Source: Okapia johnstoni | Taxonomy: Eukaryota; Chordata; Mammalia; Artiodactyla; Giraffidae | Length of the DNA stretch: 64,000 bases | Reading direction: 5' to 3' | NCBI GenBank assembly: GCA_024291935.2 | Contig: CM044318.1 | Span: forward strand, 80,858,001-80,922,000 | Part shown: in pieces, positions 33,801 through 45,800 of the stretch | Layout of the letters: the number at the start of each line of letters is the position of its first letter | Position numbering within the stretch: position 1 is the first letter of the stretch | Notes under the pieces: model-generated | Seen by the model: only the letters and a program-made list of their open reading frames with translations | Told to the model about the DNA's origin: nothing | Database searches by the model: none | Position numbers and translations under genes: made by a program

Positions 33801-36800
33801 CGTAACCGAGCGACTAACACTTCCGTATAATAAGTAGACACCTCTGTGGTGAGGTTATTCCTATTTATTTCTTTTACAGGCTCTCCTGTAGTTGTTGTAG
33901 GTTGTTTCTGATTTTCTCCCTGAGTAAGGCCGTGATCAGCCTCTTGCTGGCGTTTCGCGTGATGTGTATTTTTTGAGGTTCTCGGTACGTGTTGGCAAGT
34001 TGCTTTCCAGAAAGCGGTGCAGGTTTATTCTGTCCTCCATGGAAGCAGCACTAGGGTTTTAGAGTCACAAGGGTGCTGTGGAAGCCGACCCCAGCTTCGC
34101 ATGCAGGGCAGGAATTCTGTGGCCATCTCGGGGGAAGCCTTTCCCAGCTTAGGTGCTTCTGGTGACTGGGGACTTCCTACCTCTGCCTGCCGAACGGGGT
34201 GGCTATTCCTGTAGACACGAGGGGGACTTTTTATCTGGCCGCTGGCCATTGCTAAGCGCTCTATGTAGTTCACCATATTTAATTCTGACCGCAACACTGT
34301 GAGCTGTAGGCAGCGTCATCGCCATTTTACAGATGGGTATATCAAGGCATGGGAGGTGAGGTAAGCCCCAGTCACCCCATCCGTCGGTGCGGGCATGGCC
34401 AGGAGTGCCCCCCAGAGCCTATGCTCTGTCACCTTTAGGCTCCATTCAAGAGCAGGTGTTGGGTCCACACAAGATCTTAAACTTTTTTGAGACCATTTTA
34501 AAAATTGGGAGGCTTTACGTAAAATAACTGGATTTCTGGATTCTCTTGAAAAATCAGAAGATCTGATGGTACTCGCCCCACATTCCTGAATGCGCTGCCT
34601 CTTGGCTGGAGTCACCGGTCCCTCAGTTCTGGTGCAGCAGAGACCCCACCATGTCCTCCTGCCCATCTCCAGGCTTCAGGGTTGATTGACATTCATCTTG
34701 TACTGATAGTTGCTTTTCTCATAGTAGAGAAAGATTTCTTCATGGCTGTGCTTGTTTTTTTTTCTTAAATAGGCAAGTGAAAGAGATTTAAAGAAAGAAA
34801 GAGAGGATATGTTTCTTCTGTTGTTGTTGTTCACTTGCTAAGTCGTGTCCAACTCTTTGTGACCCCATGGACTGCAGCACACCAGGCCTCCCTGTCCATC
34901 ACCAACTCCCGGAGCTTACCCAAACTCATGTCCATTGAGTCAGTGATGCCATCCAACCATCTCATCCTCTGTCGTACCCTTCTCCTCCCTCCTTCAGTCT
35001 TTCCCAGCATCAGGGTCTTTTCCAAGGAGTCAGTTCTTCCCATCAGGTGGCCAAAGTATTGGAGTTTCAGCTTCAGCATCAGTCCTTCCAATGAATATTC
35101 AGGACTGATTTCCTTTAGAATTGACTGGTTGGATCTCCTTGCAGTCCAAGGGACTCTCAAGAGTCTTCTCCAACACCACAGTTCGAAGGCATCGATTCTT
35201 CAGTGCTCAGCCTTCTTTGTGGTCCAACACTCACATCCATACATGACCACTGGAAAGAGCATAGCCTTGACTAGACGGACCTTTGTCCTGCTGCAAATAT
35301 TCCAATGTGTTTATCATGCAAAAAAGTGTATCCTGTGTTAGTCAGTGGTCTCCAGAGAAACAGAACCAACAGGGTATGGTGATGTGTATACAGACGATTC
35401 TCAACTTAGCAGTGGTTCCGATTATAACTTTTCAATTTGGTTATGGTGTGAAAGCTATTCACGTTCAGAAAAATCATACTTTGAATTTCGAATTCTGATC
35501 CTTTCCCACATGCAGCACAGTCCTCTCTTGTGATGCTGGGCAGATGCTGGGCACTGGCTGCTCCCAGGCAGCCCCATGATCATGAGGGTCAACAGCTAAT
35601 ACACATACGAACATTCTGTACCCAGACCACCATTCTGAGTTTCACTTTCAGTACAGTATTCAATAAATTACATAAGATATTCAGTGCTTTATTATAAAGT
35701 AGACTTTGTGTTAGATGATTCTGCCCAACTATAGACTAATATAAGTGTTCGGAGCAAATTTAAGGTAGGCTGGGCTTATTAAATGTGTTTTTTTTTTTTT
35801 AAATGTGTTTTTGACTTGATATTTTCAACTGGTGATGTGTTTATCAGAACATAACCCCATCGTAAGTTGAGGAAGATGGGTATATAAAGAGAAATTGATT
35901 GTGGAGGCTAGGTATTTCCTGCATAGGCCAGTGGGGCTGGAGACTTAGGGGAGAGATGCTGTCTGAGTGCAAGGTTATCCACTGGCAGGTTCCTTCTTGT
36001 TTGGAGAGGTCAGACTTTGTTTTGGTTGGGCCTTCAACTGATTGGACGAGGCCCACCACATTATGGAGGGCAATCTGCTTTACTCAGAGTCCACTGATTT
36101 AAATGTGAATGTCATCCAAGAAACATCTTCTCAGAAGCATCCAGAACACCATTAGACCAAATATCTGGGCAGCTTGGCCCAGCCAAGTTGACATGAAATT
36201 AGCTGCCACTGTTCCTTGCTGATCTGACCTGTGGTTTAGGTCACTGCAAACCACAGAAGCTGGCGAGCTTGACTCTTTTACGTTCCTGGCTTGGTCCTGT
36301 AGGCTTCCCTAAAGTTACCAACCCTTCACTAAAGAACAGCACAATTAAGAAGCTTTGTTATTACTCATTTATGTTAGAACTTTTTTCTTCAAAATTATCT
36401 TTAATTATTAAAAGTTATTATTCCAGATCAGGGATAGTAGTCAAAATAGGTATGTGGTTGAAAAAGAAAAAAGAAAATGGGATCAGTTTCTTTTAGCTTT
36501 GTACTTCTATAACAAATTCAGTAGTAGGCAAAGATGTGTTTTCCAAGTAAGCAGCTAGTGAGGGGTCTCTAGCTGCTGGAGGTTCTGACTTGGGCTATGG
36601 ATTGGGTGCTCAGAAATCAGAGAAAGAAGCCAACAGCTTCTGGGCTTAGGTCGTAGCCCCTTGGGACAGCCCAAGGACCCAGAAGAGCTGCTGTCACATC
36701 CAGATGAGGGTCACCAGTGATGAGGGGCTGTCCTTCACCCTGGCGGGGCCACGAGGTGCCCCCAAGGAGGCAGGGTGGTGGATTCACTGGCGCAGAATGT

Positions 36801-39800
36801 CTTCATCCTAGAAACGGAGTGATTTACATTTGGCATCTGTTTGGACTGAGAGTGGGAATTGCCTTTGTAATTTCTTCTGTCATGCCTCCGTCAGAAAATT
36901 AAGCTGTTTACGCGACAGACTATGGAAGGTTAATGGCTCTTGTGGGAAAGGTCAAGTGGTCATTTTTGAAGGGAGGCTGTGCTGAATAATCGGAAGGGAG
37001 GGCAGAGGAATAAAGCATAAAATCTGACTGCTGCTCTCTGGCTTTTTCCAGTCTTTCCGGAATCCACGGTTTCTTCTTTGTGGCTGGAGTACTCAGGTTC
37101 TTGCCAGAAGCTTTTGTCATGCCAGTAACAGAAGATAAATATATCAACTCTCTTGTGTTTGGGGAATAAGAAGAATTAACTTGGGTACTAGTGTTTACTG
37201 TATCTCTTAAAAATGTTTTGGGCCAACAGATAGCCTTCAAGATGCCTTTTTGTTTTCCTGGATGAATAAGAAATAAAGACAAGTTCTTGGCCCTATGAAA
37301 GCGAGTCCACATTTAGTTTAAAAAGAAATATTAAGGTTTCTAGTTTTGATTTATGGAAGTCAGTTTTTTTCTTTAGGTTCCAAAAATCAGTGTGGCAAAG
37401 AGAGGGTTTTGATTGGATCTTTTCAGCCACATGTTCCGATTCTTCTTCCCACCGGGACTAAATTTAAACTGAAGAAGGGGCAGAACCTGTCACTCTGGAA
37501 AGAAGACTCGAAAGAGGATGCATCGGGCAGAAGTGGTGCGGTGTGGGTGTCCTTGGGAGGTCCTTACAGGGGGAGGTGCCGCCGGCTCCCACCTCCTGCA
37601 GTCAGCTCGGAGCTGAGCCTGTCCTGGGCCAGAGGCTCCTAGAATCCTCAGCTCCAGACAAAGCCGTGTGTGTTGCAACAGAGCGGCCTTGTTTTATCAT
37701 TTTTTCCTTGGCGCCTGGGTCGTCCTCTCCTGTGCTGGCTGCATTCTTTCCTTGGTTCTGTCCTCCGTGCCCCGGCTCTCTTCAACGTGCCCCGCCCTCA
37801 GGGAGGCCCCCCCAACCCCCAGCTCCCTTCCCTGTCATCCTGGCTGGGCATTTCCTGGAGGGTAGGGGACAAGGGGGATGGACAAGGGGATGCCTTTGAG
37901 CATCTGACGGACTCCCATGCATCTGGAGTAGCACCTGGCACTCGGGGTCCTCAGGAAGGTCCCAAGTCTGAGAGCCCCCAGGTCTAGACCCCTCCATTCG
38001 TCCCCTTTGACCTTCAGGCCTCAGCTTTGATGCTTCCTCCTCTGGGACGCCTCCCTGCCACCCTGTCCCCAGCATGTCCAGCCCTCCCCAAGCAGAGTGT
38101 GCAGAGTACCCGCTTCCCCTTGCCGTCACCCAGGTCCTGCTCTTTCATATTTGTCTGTGGACCTGTCCGCTTCCCCACCAGACACGGCGTCCCTGGGGAG
38201 CAGCCTGGATCTGAGAGTGTCCCCTGCAAAGGGGTGCGGGACAGCTTCATCCTAAATGTTTGGGGGACCGAGTTAACGGATGCCAGTGGCCCCCCGAGAG
38301 CCGAGGCCCCAGCACCCGGTGTCCTCCTCTGCCTCTTGGCCACGTTTGGCTTTACTTGGCTGCTCCTTCAAACCCTGGACCCGACTGAGGGAATCATCAT
38401 ACCCAAGTAGTTTCTTGTGGAACTGGGGAAAAATAAAAGCAAACACTGTTTTGAGGCTGTTTTAATGTAGGGTAGATGTCTAGAGTCCAGGCTTTAGACA
38501 AAGACAGGAACCTCTAAGCCTATGTTTTGGGGTCACCCTTTTAAAGGAGGGGCTCCCCTGGTGGCTCAGACAGTAAAGAATCTGCCTGCAGATGCAGGAG
38601 ACTCCGGTTCAATCTTCTGGGTTGGGAAAATCCCTTGGAAAAGGGAATGGCTCCCCACTCCAGTATTTTTGCCTGGAGAATTCCGTGGACAGAGGAGCCT
38701 GGCGGACTATACAGCCCATGGGATCGCGAAGAGTCGGACACAACTGAATGACTGACACTTTCACTTTCCTTACAAAGGGGAGCGTTGGCTGGTCCCAGCT
38801 CCATAAGCAGTGGTGGCTCTCACCTGGCTCCCAGGCATCTTCCTGCATGTGTGTGGCTTCCCAGCTGAGCCACATCCTCACGGCACGACTCCTAGCGTGC
38901 AGAACCTTGGACCCTGACCTTGAGGCCCGGGTTGACTTGGAGACCAGGTCCCCTCATGATGGGAGAGGCCCGCGCGGCTTCAGCAGTCGGGCTCTGATCC
39001 GCCTGGCCAGAGGCAGTGGCAGGGGACCAACCCTTGCCAAGGCCAAGAGTTTGGCTGCAGCCCAGCCTGCATTCACTCGGAAGCTTCCAGGGCAGGCAGT
39101 GAGGATGCAGAGCGGGTGAGCGCCTCTCCCACCCGAGGGGCCGGGTGATCACTGGGGGCGGCCAGGCTCCTGCAGCCTTGGAGGCCTCAGGTCAGGCAGA
39201 GAGGGACAGGCAGCGTCCCTGGGTGCTGCAGAGCTGGAGGAAGGAAGCTGCTAGAGGCAGCTTCTGGGAGCTCGGTCCTGCCATTTCCAGTAGACACAGG
39301 ACAGAGTCCAGCCCCCACAAACTGGAAAGACCTTCGTTCATTCTTTCTTCCCCGGCTCCTATCTTTGCCCATCTCAGTCTGGGTAGCTACATTCTTGGAG
39401 CGGTTTCTTCACCCCAGGCGTCACGTTAGGAACTTCGCCTGCATTGTTTTGCTCAAGCCTCACAGCAGCCCACGAGGGTAGGTACTGGGGCTAATTCTTG
39501 CCCATTTTACAGAGTAGGAAACTGAGGCTCAGAGGGCATACGCAACCCAGAGTCCCACAGTTAAAAGCAAGTCAGAAGAGGATTTGAACCCTGAAGTCAG
39601 CAGGCTTCACTAGTCTTCTCTTTGCTTTTCCACATGCATGCTGTTTATCTTTGTCATTCTTCTAGATTCCACATGTAAGTGATATCATACGGTGTTTGTC
39701 TGTCTGACTTCCTTTACTTGTTGTGATAATCTCTAGGTCCATGTATGCTGCTGCAAATGACATTCTTTGTCTCTGTCTTTATGGCTAAGCAATGTCCCGT

Positions 39801-42800
39801 TGTGTGTGTGTCTTTCACGTTCTTCTCCATCCATCTGTCCGAGGGCATTTAGGTCACGTCCACGTTGTGTCATGTCTCCCACATTCGACGGTCATGGGCA
39901 GGGGGAAGGGTAACTGGTGTGATGGGTCTAAAACCATTTAACAGTCCCGGGGTCCCATTTAACCCTCTCTTCAGAGCAGCACAGACCCAACCACCTTCTC
40001 CCCACTTGATAGTCAAATAGCTGTGCTCCGAGAGAGCTGGGCTTGGTCACCCTGTGCCCCGAGGGGTCTGCGTGTGGCCTGGGCACCGCGCTCACAGGAG
40101 GGAAGAGGTGAGGCCATCTTGGGAGGCGCTGCTGGGAGCCAGGCCATCTCAGCCTCCAGTGAGACGGGGAAGAAACAGTTGTCGTCTCATAGAGGCATCT
40201 GGCGCCCGTGAGGCCTGGCACCTCTCCTGACCCTCTGGCTGCTAGGAGATGCTGTGGAACTAATGGAGTTTTCTTCTCCAGGCAGCAATTAGGGGTTAAT
40301 TATTAGCAATTAGGGGTTCGCCACATGCTCTGTGGACCGGCTGCCCTTTCCCAGAACACAGGTCACTTGTGTTCTCTGTGTTAGCAACTGCACCCAGCTG
40401 CCCCCGGGGTCCCCCGTTCATCACTGTGGTGGGGTCCCCACGTGGCTGGCAGCAGGGGCCATTCTGACTGAGAGCTGCCGGCCCCCCTTCTCTCCCCTCC
40501 TCTCCCCAATCTCACCCCTCCCCCCCCGCCCCGGCATGCTGGCCACCGCTGGGCTCTGTTGTGCTGACCCCCGTCGGTCACTCTCAGCGTGGTGTCTGCT
40601 CTCTCCCTGGCCCATGACTCAGCCCTCTTGGGCCGGCTGAACCAGGACAGGGCGGTTTCTCCTCAGCACTTCCCAGGTCCCTAGGCTCAGCTCACCGTGT
40701 CCCCCTTGGCTCTTTTCTAGACGCTACTACAAGGAGACCTCTGGCCTGATGCTGGACGTCGGTCCCTACACGAAGGCGCTTGAGGTACCTGCCTGGGTCC
40801 GCCCGACCCTCTTCCAGTCTCAGAGCCCTCCGGGATGTCCTGGTCTTCCTGGAGAAGATGGGGTGCTCGATGTGCCAAGTGCCTTTATGTTTTCCAAGTT
40901 GGACGCCATGTTTGCAGCTTCAAGCCCGGCCCTTCACCTCCTCTGGAGCTTGGCCCCTCAGCTGCCCTGGTTGTCCCCCTCTCCCTGTCTCTCCCTCCCT
41001 GTCCCCGCCCCGACCCCGGACCCCCGGCCTCTGCCCCGCTGGCCCTCCTGGCATGCACCTCTCCTCCGGGTTCTTGGCTCCTGGATCCCTGTGCACCTGC
41101 CTCTTCCCTCGCCCTGTTTTTCTGCAGCACCTCAGACTCCTTCCCAGTGCCCTCCTCCAGTTTCCAGGGCCGGGCTCACATGGGCTCCCCGCCCGGGTGA
41201 GCCCTGGGTCACTGCCGCCTTGGTGCCTGCCTAACCTGCACTCAGGTGGGAGGGCTGGGGCCCTGGGCCTTTTATCGGCTGGAGGAGGACCTGAGACAGA
41301 GCTGGGTGAGGGGAGAAGGGAAGGGAGGAGAAGCAGGAACGCAGAGGAGAGCCCCTAATGCCCCTCGGGGGTCGTCTGGCCCTGGGGCAGGTGGCAGGGG
41401 CCTGGTAGGGGGGTGCCCCCAGCACCCCGGGCAGCCCGGTTGTGACGCTCACCCACAAGGCGTGCCTCTGGGCCCATGTGTCTTGCCCCTTGGAGGCCCC
41501 TGGGTGCACACTGGGGCATTTCTTTTTGATTCCCCAGGGGGAGGATTTCACCAGGCCAGGGTTCCCCCCACTCTGTCCCTTGGTCCCCAACCCACGCCGT
41601 GTCCTTCTCTCTCCCCCAGTATGCCTGTGGTATTGAAGCCGAGGTGGTGGGAAAGCCTTCCCCTGAGTTTTTCAAGTCTGCCCTGCAAGAGATGGGGGTG
41701 GAGGCTCACGAGGTAAGCCCCATGAAGTGTGTATTCGGAGGCAGCTGTGGGGGGAGGCCAGAGTGCTCCCCGGGGGCAGCCTGGGCACCTGAGATGAGTC
41801 TGGGGGCTCAGGCAGCCAAGCGGGTGTCCCTGTCCCTCCTCCCTCCCTGCGCATGAGAGCTGATCTGCCTGGAAAGAGGAGGAAAGACAGCAAAGGAGGC
41901 CCACTGAACATTCTCAACCTATCAAATCAGTATCAGTGTAAGGGTTCAGTCCCTGAGTCGGGAGGATCCCCTGGAGAAGGAAATGGCAACCCACTCCAGT
42001 ATTCTTGCCTGGGAGATCCCATGGGCAGAGGAGCCTGGTGGGCTACAGTCCACGGGGTCACAAGAGTTGGACAGGACTTCATGACTAAACAAGAGTGAGG
42101 AAGAGAAATGCCTGTGGCTTTTCCTGAGATTTTTGCTGCCTCTTTGGAAGGATCGGAATTGACAAGTCTGGTCAATGTACTGAACCTATTTCATTGGAAA
42201 GACAGTGTCCAGCAAGATGAAAAGAATATGTAGGAATAAAATCATGCACCTCGCCACCTTTACATTGCAGCTTGTTTTTCTGACCACACCAGGCGGCCTG
42301 CAGGATCTTAGTTCCCCGACCAGGGATCGAACTCATGCCTTCTGCGTTGGGAGTTCTGAGTCTTAACCACTGGACCACCAGGGAGGTCCCACATTATAAC
42401 TGCTTTGACACATGTTGCCTTCCAAACATACATCTCCAAAGGAAAAAAAAAAAAGGCAGTTATGATTTTAGTGTCCTCCCACCTTGCTTCCCAGGTAGAG
42501 TGAGCTGGTCCCCTCCGGCCGGTGGGGTCCTGACAGCATTGCTGAAGAAACAGCGGGTATGCGTCTGCAGGCGGCCAGGGTGTCCTGCTGTCCGTTTTGG
42601 ACAGGGCACCGGGGGACCATGTCAGCATCCTATGGCAAGGCTGGTGCCCCCAGGGTCCCCTTGCTGCTCCCTTCCTGTTGGACCAGAATTTCCCACACGT
42701 GTTTCAATCTAGAGCGCTGGTCTCTCATGATGCTTAAAGAGCACACAGCCGTGGAACTCTGGAACCCCCGCACCGAAACCTCGCTTGAAAGTCAGAAAAC

Positions 42801-45800
42801 GCAAATCTCAGGGGTCCCTCATGGGAAGTACCCTGTGAGGCTGGTAGAGCAGGAATTTATTTCACTTGTTCAAAACACAAGTTTTGAACGAGTGAAGATG
42901 ACAGAAATAAATAACGGTTTTCATGACTTCAGTTCTTACTGACAAATGTTAAAATTTGTTTTATTGTGGCAAATTTCAAACATGCACAAAAGCAGAACGA
43001 TGCAGTGATTCTCCTCATCTGTCTGTCACCCAGATGCAACATTTAAAAGATTATATCACATTCCCTTCTTCTATCCGTTTTTGTTCTTTTTGGAAATTTA
43101 CTTTTTTTTTTTTTTTTTGCTGCTGTATTATAAAGCAAATCCCATACTTAATGTTACGTCCTTTCAGATCATAGTATGCCTTTCAAAAAAAGATGGTTGT
43201 TTTTGACCTGATTACAGTGCATTAAGATGTTTAACAGTAATGAAAAAACACAGAAAGGTGTTCAGCATTATTACTCATTCAGGAAATGCAAATCAAAACC
43301 ACAGTGAGATCCCACCTCACACCCGCTTGGACGACCATAATAGTTTTAAAAGGAGAATAACAAGCATTGCGAGGATATCAAGTCAAGTCCATCCTAAAGG
43401 AGCTCAGTCCTGAATATTCATTGGAAGGACTGATGCTGAGCTGAAACTCCAAAACTTTGGCCACCTGATGCAAAGAACCGACTCATTGGAAAAGACCCTG
43501 ATGCCGGGAAATATTGAAGGCAGGAGGAGAAGGGGACGACAGAGGATGAGATGGTTGGAAGGCATCACCAACTCAGTGGACATGAGTTTGAGTAGGCTCC
43601 AGGAGTTGGTGATGGACTGGGAAGCCTGGCGTGCTGCAGTCCTTGGGGTCGCAAGGAGTTGGTCACAACTGATCAACTGAACTGAACTGGGAGGATGTGG
43701 AGAAATTGGAACCCTAATATAGGAATACTGGTACAGATGTAAAATGGAGAACCCACCATGAAAAACAGCCGCTATGGAAAACAGTTCCATGGTAAGCTGA
43801 ATGTGGAATTATTGTATGACCCCAGCAATTCCACTCCTAGGTATATATCCAAAAGAATTGAAAACCAGTGTTCAAACAAAAACTTACACATGAATGTTCA
43901 TAGCAGCACTCTTCACAGTAGCCAAAAGGTGGGAATAATGCACGTGTTCATTAACAAATGAATGGGTGAAGGAAATATGGTCTGTTGTCCCAGTGGAATA
44001 TGTCAGCGGTAAAAAGAATGAAATACTGAAAAATACTGCCATGTGGATGGATGAACCTTGAAAACATTATGGTAAGTGAAAGAAGCCAGTCAGAAAAGGC
44101 CACAATGTATATATTTAATATTTATATACCATATGCAGTGTCCAGAATTATTGTTTAGTCGATAAGTTGTATCCGACTCTTTGCAACCCCAAGGACTGCA
44201 GAAAGCCAGGCTCCTCTCCATGAGGGATTTCTCAGGCAAGAATACTGGAGTTGGGTTGCCATTTCCTTCTCCAGGGGATCTTCCTGACCCAGGGATTGAA
44301 CCCAGGTCTCCTGCATTGGCAGGCAGATTCTTTACTGCTGAACCACCAGGGAATCCCAATATCCAGAATAGGCAAATCCACAGAGACATAAAATATTCAT
44401 AGATTAGCAATTGCCAGGGGCTGGGAGTATGGGGGAATGGGGAGTGAGTGCCAATGAGTATGAGGTCTCCTTTTGGGGTGATAAAAATGTCTGGAATGCA
44501 GAGGTGGTGATGGTTTTACAACATTGTGAGTGTACTTTAATACCGCTGATTTGTACACTTTAAAATGGTTACATTGGTAACTTTTGTTATTTTTTCATGT
44601 TGAAAAAAAAACCTACGTAAAAGAAGAAAACTCCTCCCTAACAAAACCAGTAGTAATTCTTTAGTATTATCTAATACCAGCTCATATTTAAATTTCCCTG
44701 GCTGTCTCAGAAATGTCTTTTATGTAGAGTTCTTTGAATTGAATCCAAATAAGGTTGTTTTGTCTTTTAAACCAGTCTCTTTTTAACTTTCTGTCATGGA
44801 ACGTTTCAAATGTCTGTTGACATTGAGAGAGGAACATAATGAGACCCCAGGTATCCATTAGTAATTATCAGCTAATAAGCACTTTTAAAAACTGTGTTTA
44901 ACTGTTCATTCTGAAGCAATTCCCCATGCACAAGGAGGTTGCAAAAATAGTGCGGAGAATTCCCATGTGTCCTTAGAGCGTCCCCAAGGCTAACATCTTC
45001 TGTAACAAGAACCGGACTGTTATAAAAGGGGGCAATCAGCCTTGACTCCGATGTTGACTAGCCCAGGGACCCTCTGTTTCTGGACATGCTGTATTGGCAT
45101 CATACCCCCCACCCCACCCCCCACAGCCTTTACTGTGAGCAGTTCCTGTCTGTCTTTGTCCTTCAGGACCCTGGCAGTTTTGGAAGAGTGCATGCATGCT
45201 ACGTCACTTCAGTCGTGTCTGCCTCTTGCAGACCCCTGGACTGTAGCCCTCCAGGTTCCTCTGTCCGTGAGATTCTCCAGGCAAGAATACTGGAGTGGGT
45301 TGCCAAGCCCCCTTTCAGGGGATCTTCCCGACCCAGGGATCAAACCCACTTCTGTCTCCTGCATTGGCAGGCGGATTCTTTACCACTAACGCCTCCAGGA
45401 AAGCCCTTTGGAAGAAAAAGCTGGCCAGTTTTTTCATAGAATGTTCCTGCTGTTTCCTCATGATTTAAGTGTAGGTTTTGCATTTCTGGCGTATTTAATC
45501 CTGGTCATGCGTTTCACAGACGCAGTGCTGGGCCCTGGGGGTGTGTCCCTTCAGGAGGTACACATGGGCATTCTGCCCGTTGTTAGTGGTGGTCACTTAG
45601 ACCCCCATCGGAGGTGCCCTGCTCTCCACTTCAAAGTTACTGTGTCCCTTTGTGACTAGTGAGTGTCTTGGGGCAGGGGAGTATTTTAATCCCCTGTGAA
45701 TATCCTCTTACAAGTCATTCTTTTCCTCTCCTAATTTCAGCATCCATGGACAACTCATACTTGTAACAGTTGTTACCATGGTGTTTGCCAGATGGTGATT

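Larger units (their letters stand above)
32800..40720 (+). other. LHPP: LHPP intron 3 (7.9 kb)
   Basis: Bounded by gtaagt and tttctag. Holds Bov-tA at 33616 and 38548, BovB at 34820, a nested MaLR-like/Tigger-like block at 35336-36210, MIR-like and L1 pieces. No gene is seen in 32800-33300, 36211-38547 (including an AT-rich block at 36820-37130 with possible conservation), 38768-39420 or 39900-40720. A direct repeat of AGCAATTAGGGGTT lies at 40284-40297 and 40305-40318. Confidence 0.85.
42950..44640 (+). mobile_element. L1 LINE ORF2/3' UTR remnant, sense, split by BovB and SINE
   Basis: Pieces 43200-43385, 43689-44147 and 44363-44640 read in L1 order: AAATGCAAATCAAAACCAC and TGAGATCCCACCTCACACC, then GGAGAAATTGGAACCCT and CCAGCAATTCCACTCCTAGG, then GGGGCTGGGAGTATGGGG and TGTACACTTTAAAATGG before an A-run. 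An old copy with many frame breaks. 42950-43200 is AT-rich and probably part of another old repeat. Confidence 0.75.

Noticed and set aside
40780..41358. 192-codon plus-strand frame running on from LHPP exon 4 into intron 4
   Set aside because: It is in a different frame from the exon 4 coding frame and reflects C-rich intron composition; the exon 4 donor and exon 5 acceptor give the conserved protein.
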